Below, in pieces: positions 61,432-64,000 of a stretch of 64,000 nucleotides of DNA. A program made the position numbers and the translations under genes. The notes beneath the pieces were generated by a model. The model saw nothing but the letters and a program-made list of their open reading frames with translations, was not told the DNA's origin and searched no databases. Source of the stretch: Ezakiella massiliensis (GTDB lineage: Bacteria; Bacillota; Clostridia; Tissierellales; Peptoniphilaceae). The stretch lies in contig NZ_LT635475.1 in NCBI RefSeq assembly GCF_900120165.1, forward strand, positions 496,001-560,000, given 5' to 3'. Position 1 is the first letter of the stretch, and each line of letters opens with the position of its first letter.

Positions 61432-63492
61432 TTATTCTTCAACGCCTGCTTCTGCTTTGATTTTGTCAACCAAGTTTGCAGGGACTTCTTCGTATCTAAC
61501 GAATTCCATCTTGAAGGATCCCCTTGCTTGGGTCATGGCCCTTAGGTCAATCGCATAGTCAAGCATTTCTGCGTGTGGAGCTTCAGCTATAACTTTTTGT
61601 GTGCCGTCTCTTTGTTGTTCCATACCGAAGATTCTGCCACGGCGTTTGTTCATGTCGCCCATGACGTCGCCCAGATATTCTTCAGGGATTGAGATTTCAG
61701 CCTTAACAACTGGTTCTAGTAAAACTGGTCCAGCTTCTTCCATACCCTTCTTAAAGGCAAGTTGTGCCGCAATCTTAAAGGCCATTTCGTTTGAGTCAAC
61801 GTCGTGGTAGCTTCCATCGTATAGGACTGCCTTTAAGTGAACTACAGGATAGCCTGCCAAGATTCCCTTTTCCATGGATTCTTCAATACCCTTTTCAACA
61901 GCTGGGAAATAGTTCTTTGGAACTGCGCCGCCGAATACTTCTTCTTCGAATACAAAGTCTTCTTCGCATGGTTCAAAGCGAATCCAAACGTCACCGTATT
62001 GACCAGCACCACCTGATTGCTTCTTGTGCTTACCTTGGACTTCTGCTTTTTTCTTGATGGTTTCACGATAGGCAATCTTTGGTTTTCTTAGGTCAACTTC
62101 AACGCCAAATCTGGATTTTAATTTGTCTGAGATAACTTGGATTTGCATATTTCCTTGACCACCGATCAAGAGTTCCTTGGTATCTTTGTTTCTTTCAATG
62201 ATAAATGAAGGATCTTCTTCGACCAATTTATTCAAGCTTGTGCCAATCTTTTCGTCGTCACCTTGCTTAACTGGATATACTGCCATAAATAAAGTTGGTT
62301 CAGGATATCTGAGTGTTTCATAAACAATTGGATTTTGCTTTTCGCAGAGTGTGTCCCCAGTCTTTGTGTATTGGAGTTTTGAAGTAGCTGCTATATCACC
62401 AGCGCGAACGATGTCTGTTTCAACTTGGTTCTTACCTCTTAAGAAGAATAATCCTCCGAGTTTTTCGTCTTCTTTTCTGGTGGAGTTAAAGATGTGGCTG
62501 TTCTTGTCCAAAGTACCACTTATAACTTTAAAGAGAGTTAATTTTCCTACGAATGGGTCAACGATTGTCTTAAAGACTTCTGCTGAGAAGAAGTCGTCGT
62601 CCTTGGTTTCGCGTTCGATAATTTCTTCGTTCCAAATACCTCTGTGTGGACCTGATTCTGCAGGTGATGGAATGTATCTGCGAACTGCGTCAAGCACTCT
62701 CAAAACGCCCTTGCCTTCTGTGGAAACGCCCACAAATAGTGGAGCCATTTCACCAGTTGCAATAGCAGTTTTTAAACCGCCAACAAATTCTTCTCTGGTA
62801 AATTCTTCGCCTGAGAAATATTTTTCCATGAGTTCTTCAGAGCTTTCAGCTACGATTTCATTTAAAGCTTCTTGGTATTTTGCACAGAGCTCTAATTTGT
62901 CAGCTGGTGCTTCAACTTCTTTAACATCTGAGCCGTCAAATTGATAGCCCTTTTTGTCAAGGACGTCTACATAACCTGTAAAGTTTTCCCCATCGCCAAA
63001 TGGAATTGTAAATGGAACGATCTTGTCGCCCAATTTTGCCTTCATAAGTTGGTAGGTCTTTTCAAAGTTTACATTTTCCTTATCCATTTTATTTAAAAAT
63101 ATTATACGCGGAGTATTATATTTTTCAACGTTGTTCCAAGCCTTTTCTGTTCCAACTTCAACGCCTGATTGAGCATCGACTACGATAATTGATCCGTCAG
63201 AAACCCTCTTGGCTCCGTACCATTCACCGATAAAGTCAAAATAACCTGGAGTATCTAAGATATTAAACTTGTAATCTTTATATTCTATAGGAATAACTGA
63301 TGTTCCAATTGAAACTCCTCTTTCCATTTCTTCATGGTCAAAGTCTGAGACTGTATTTTTGTCTTCTACGCGACCTTGTCTATTTACGACCTTGGTTGCA
63401 AATAAAAGTGCTTCAGTAAAAGTAGTTTTACCGGAGCTCGAGTGTCCCAAAAGTGATACGTTTCTGATTTTATCAGCTGTAAATGCTTTCAT
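61432..63492 (-). CDS. EF-G-like translation GTPase (FusA2 type)
   Basis: 686 residues with the EF-G domain order. The G1 motif is GHSSSGKTT (about 16-24), unlike canonical EF-G (GHIDAGKTT). It continues with G2/G3 DTPGYFDF and G4 NKMD, domain II, and domain IV with KKQSGGAGQYGDVWIRF. The C-terminal Gly/Ala-rich domain ends VRYEEVP. The divergent G1 and shortened N-terminus suggest the second EF-G class (EF-G2/FusA2) rather than the main elongation factor, whose gene would normally be with rpsL and rpsG. Exact role unknown. Confidence 0.88.
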   Translation of the reverse strand: MKAFTADKIRNVSLLGHSSSGKTTFTEALLFATKVVNRQGRVEDKNTVSDFDHEEMERGVSIGTSVIPIEYKDYKFNILDTPGYFDFIGEWYGAKRVSDGSIIVVDAQSGVEVGTEKAWNNVEKYNTPRIIFLNKMDKENVNFEKTYQLMKAKLGDKIVPFTIPFGDGENFTGYVDVLDKKGYQFDGSDVKEVEAPADKLELCAKYQEALNEIVAESSEELMEKYFSGEEFTREEFVGGLKTAIATGEMAPLFVGVSTEGKGVLRVLDAVRRYIPSPAESGPHRGIWNEEIIERETKDDDFFSAEVFKTIVDPFVGKLTLFKVISGTLDKNSHIFNSTRKEDEKLGGLFFLRGKNQVETDIVRAGDIAATSKLQYTKTGDTLCEKQNPIVYETLRYPEPTLFMAVYPVKQGDDEKIGTSLNKLVEEDPSFIIERNKDTKELLIGGQGNMQIQVISDKLKSRFGVEVDLRKPKIAYRETIKKKAEVQGKHKKQSGGAGQYGDVWIRFEPCEEDFVFEEEVFGGAVPKNYFPAVEKGIEESMEKGILAGYPVVHLKAVLYDGSYHDVDSNEMAFKIAAQLAFKKGMEEAGPVLLEPVVKAEISIPEEYLGDVMGDMNKRRGRIFGMEQQRDGTQKVIAEAPHAEMLDYAIDLRAMTQARGSFKMEFVRYEEVPANLVDKIKAEAGVEE

Positions 63493-63510
63493 ATTATTCC
63501 TCCTTCAAAT

Positions 63511-63529
63511 GAATTACAATATGTAATTC
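63511..63529. promoter_or_regulatory. perfect inverted repeat in the EF-G-like gene leader
   Basis: GAATTACA-ATA-TGTAATTC is a 19-base perfect palindrome with 8-bp arms. It lies between the -10 box and the ribosome-binding site GGAGGA. It could be an operator or a small 5' UTR hairpin. Confidence 0.6.
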
Positions 63530-63556
63530 TTTTTTATAATTTTATCTTACAACTTT

Positions 63557-63585
63557 ATTATAACATAGAAGAAAAAAATTGTACA
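63557..63585 (-). promoter_or_regulatory. promoter of the EF-G-like gene
   Basis: TGTACA (63580-63585) and TATAAT (63557-63562) on the minus strand with 17-bp spacing and a TGT extension. Confidence 0.7.
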
Positions 63586-63638
63586 GTAAAATTAACAAAT
63601 AATTACAAAAAAGTTTCTGTATCTTTTATTTTTGCAAA

Positions 63639-63661
63639 TAAAAAGGAGATTAGATCTCCTT
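63639..63661 (-). terminator. terminator after queG
   Basis: The minus strand has AAGGAGAT and ATCTCCTT as a perfect stem with a CTA loop, then TTTATTTG. Confidence 0.85.
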
Positions 63662-63668
63662 ATAAAAT

Positions 63669-64000
63669 TTATTTTTTCAAATCTTTATAATATTTTATGG
63701 CTGAAAAAAGATAATCATTTCCCTTTTCTTCTTCCATTTTTATATATACGTCAATATTTTGTCCCAAATTTGCCGCTCTAAGAATTGCATTTCTCTTTAT
63801 GATATTTCTCTTCCGCCAAAAGAAGGCCTTGTCGCCAAAGATTTTTTTGTAGTCGCTATTTGAAATGGCGAAGAGCTTTTCATAATCAATATCCTCGTCA
63901 ACTTCAAAAACCCTGAGGCCAGGCGGCGTATCCTTGTTATATGGACAAACCCTCTGGCAAATATCGCAGCCGTAAAGAGTTTTTATATATGGGAAAAATT
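63669..64000 (-). CDS. queG: epoxyqueuosine reductase, C-terminal part (cut by window edge)
   Basis: Only about 110 codons are visible; the N-terminal B12-binding part lies beyond the right edge. The second [4Fe-4S] cluster motif GCDICQRVCPYN is followed by a helical tail with WRKRNIIKRNAILRAANLG, as in QueG, which makes queuosine for tRNA anticodons. Cobalamin and iron-sulfur needs fit with the iron/cobalamin-type ABC importer in the window. Stop at 63669-63671, terminator just after. Confidence 0.85.
   Translation of the reverse strand, partial: FFPYIKTLYGCDICQRVCPYNKDTPPGLRVFEVDEDIDYEKLFAISNSDYKKIFGDKAFFWRKRNIIKRNAILRAANLGQNIDVYIKMEEEKGNDYLFSAIKYYKDLKK

Noticed and set aside
1..64000. CRISPR arrays, insertion sequences, integrases or phage genes
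   Set aside because: No regularly spaced repeats, transposase or integrase motifs, or phage structural genes were seen in either strand.

Overview
The window is AT-rich and densely packed with anaerobic Firmicutes-type genes. A glycine riboswitch, a UGA-decoding selenoprotein, S-layer-homology (SLH) surface proteins, a glucose-type PTS, an MraZ-led cell-wall cluster and a second EF-G-like protein together suggest a peptide- and amino-acid-using anaerobic coccus of the Peptoniphilaceae/Tissierellia type. That placement is inferred from gene content; no rRNA is present to confirm it. No prophage, insertion sequence or CRISPR array was seen.

Layout. 1-1207: the 5' part of trxB (thioredoxin reductase) behind a glycine riboswitch with a terminator-type expression platform. 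1208-4616: nrdR, a HAD phosphatase, trmL and a Na/Pi-cotransporter/PhoU protein. 4674-16712: a complete-looking division and cell-wall operon (mraZ, rsmH, ftsL, PASTA-PBP, mraY, murD, ftsW, murG, divIB, two DUF881 genes, sbp, ftsZ). It has four 10-bp-phased MraZ boxes at its head and no ftsA, murC, murE or murF. 16853-21406: hflX, yigZ, nadE, yebC, a membrane protein and deoC. 21559-24721: a cyclophilin lipoprotein, DUF1667, a MATE exporter and map. 24781-26851: a soft-metal P1B ATPase with a strong promoter and an ArsR/SmtB-like operator. 27047-33598: a 2183-residue SLH-anchored surface protein.

33805-38189: carbamate kinase, a nucleoside phosphorylase, a small GlsB-type membrane protein, a HesB-like selenoprotein with an in-frame UGA and SECIS-like hairpin, a TcyP-like cystine symporter and an anchored unknown protein. 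38320-42458: ricT, holB, darA, tmk, a second SLH protein and a flavin-binding protein. 42596-50131: an iron/cobalamin-type ABC importer fused by overlaps to ptsI and nagA, divergent from the PTS permease and IIA genes for N-acetylglucosamine. 50442-55365: a lipoprotein; tRNA-Ser(CGA) abutting tadA; a YARHG protein; type-2 IPP isomerase; an LCP ligase; a lipoprotein. 55429-60985: psd divergent from pssA, deoD, a RocB-like protein, a FAD protein and a membrane protein. 60986-61431: a gene-free stretch with a highly structured candidate ncRNA. 61432-64000: the EF-G homologue and the 3' part of queG.

Linked themes. The glycine riboswitch on trxB, the selenoprotein and the cystine importer point to a thiol/selenol economy of the kind used with glycine reductase; grd genes are not in the window, so this remains an inference. 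A GlcNAc uptake and deacetylation module surrounds the general PTS enzyme I. The most interesting items for follow-up are the recoded selenoprotein (35972-36256), the riboswitch-controlled trxB leader, and the unassigned structured RNA near 61041-61295.
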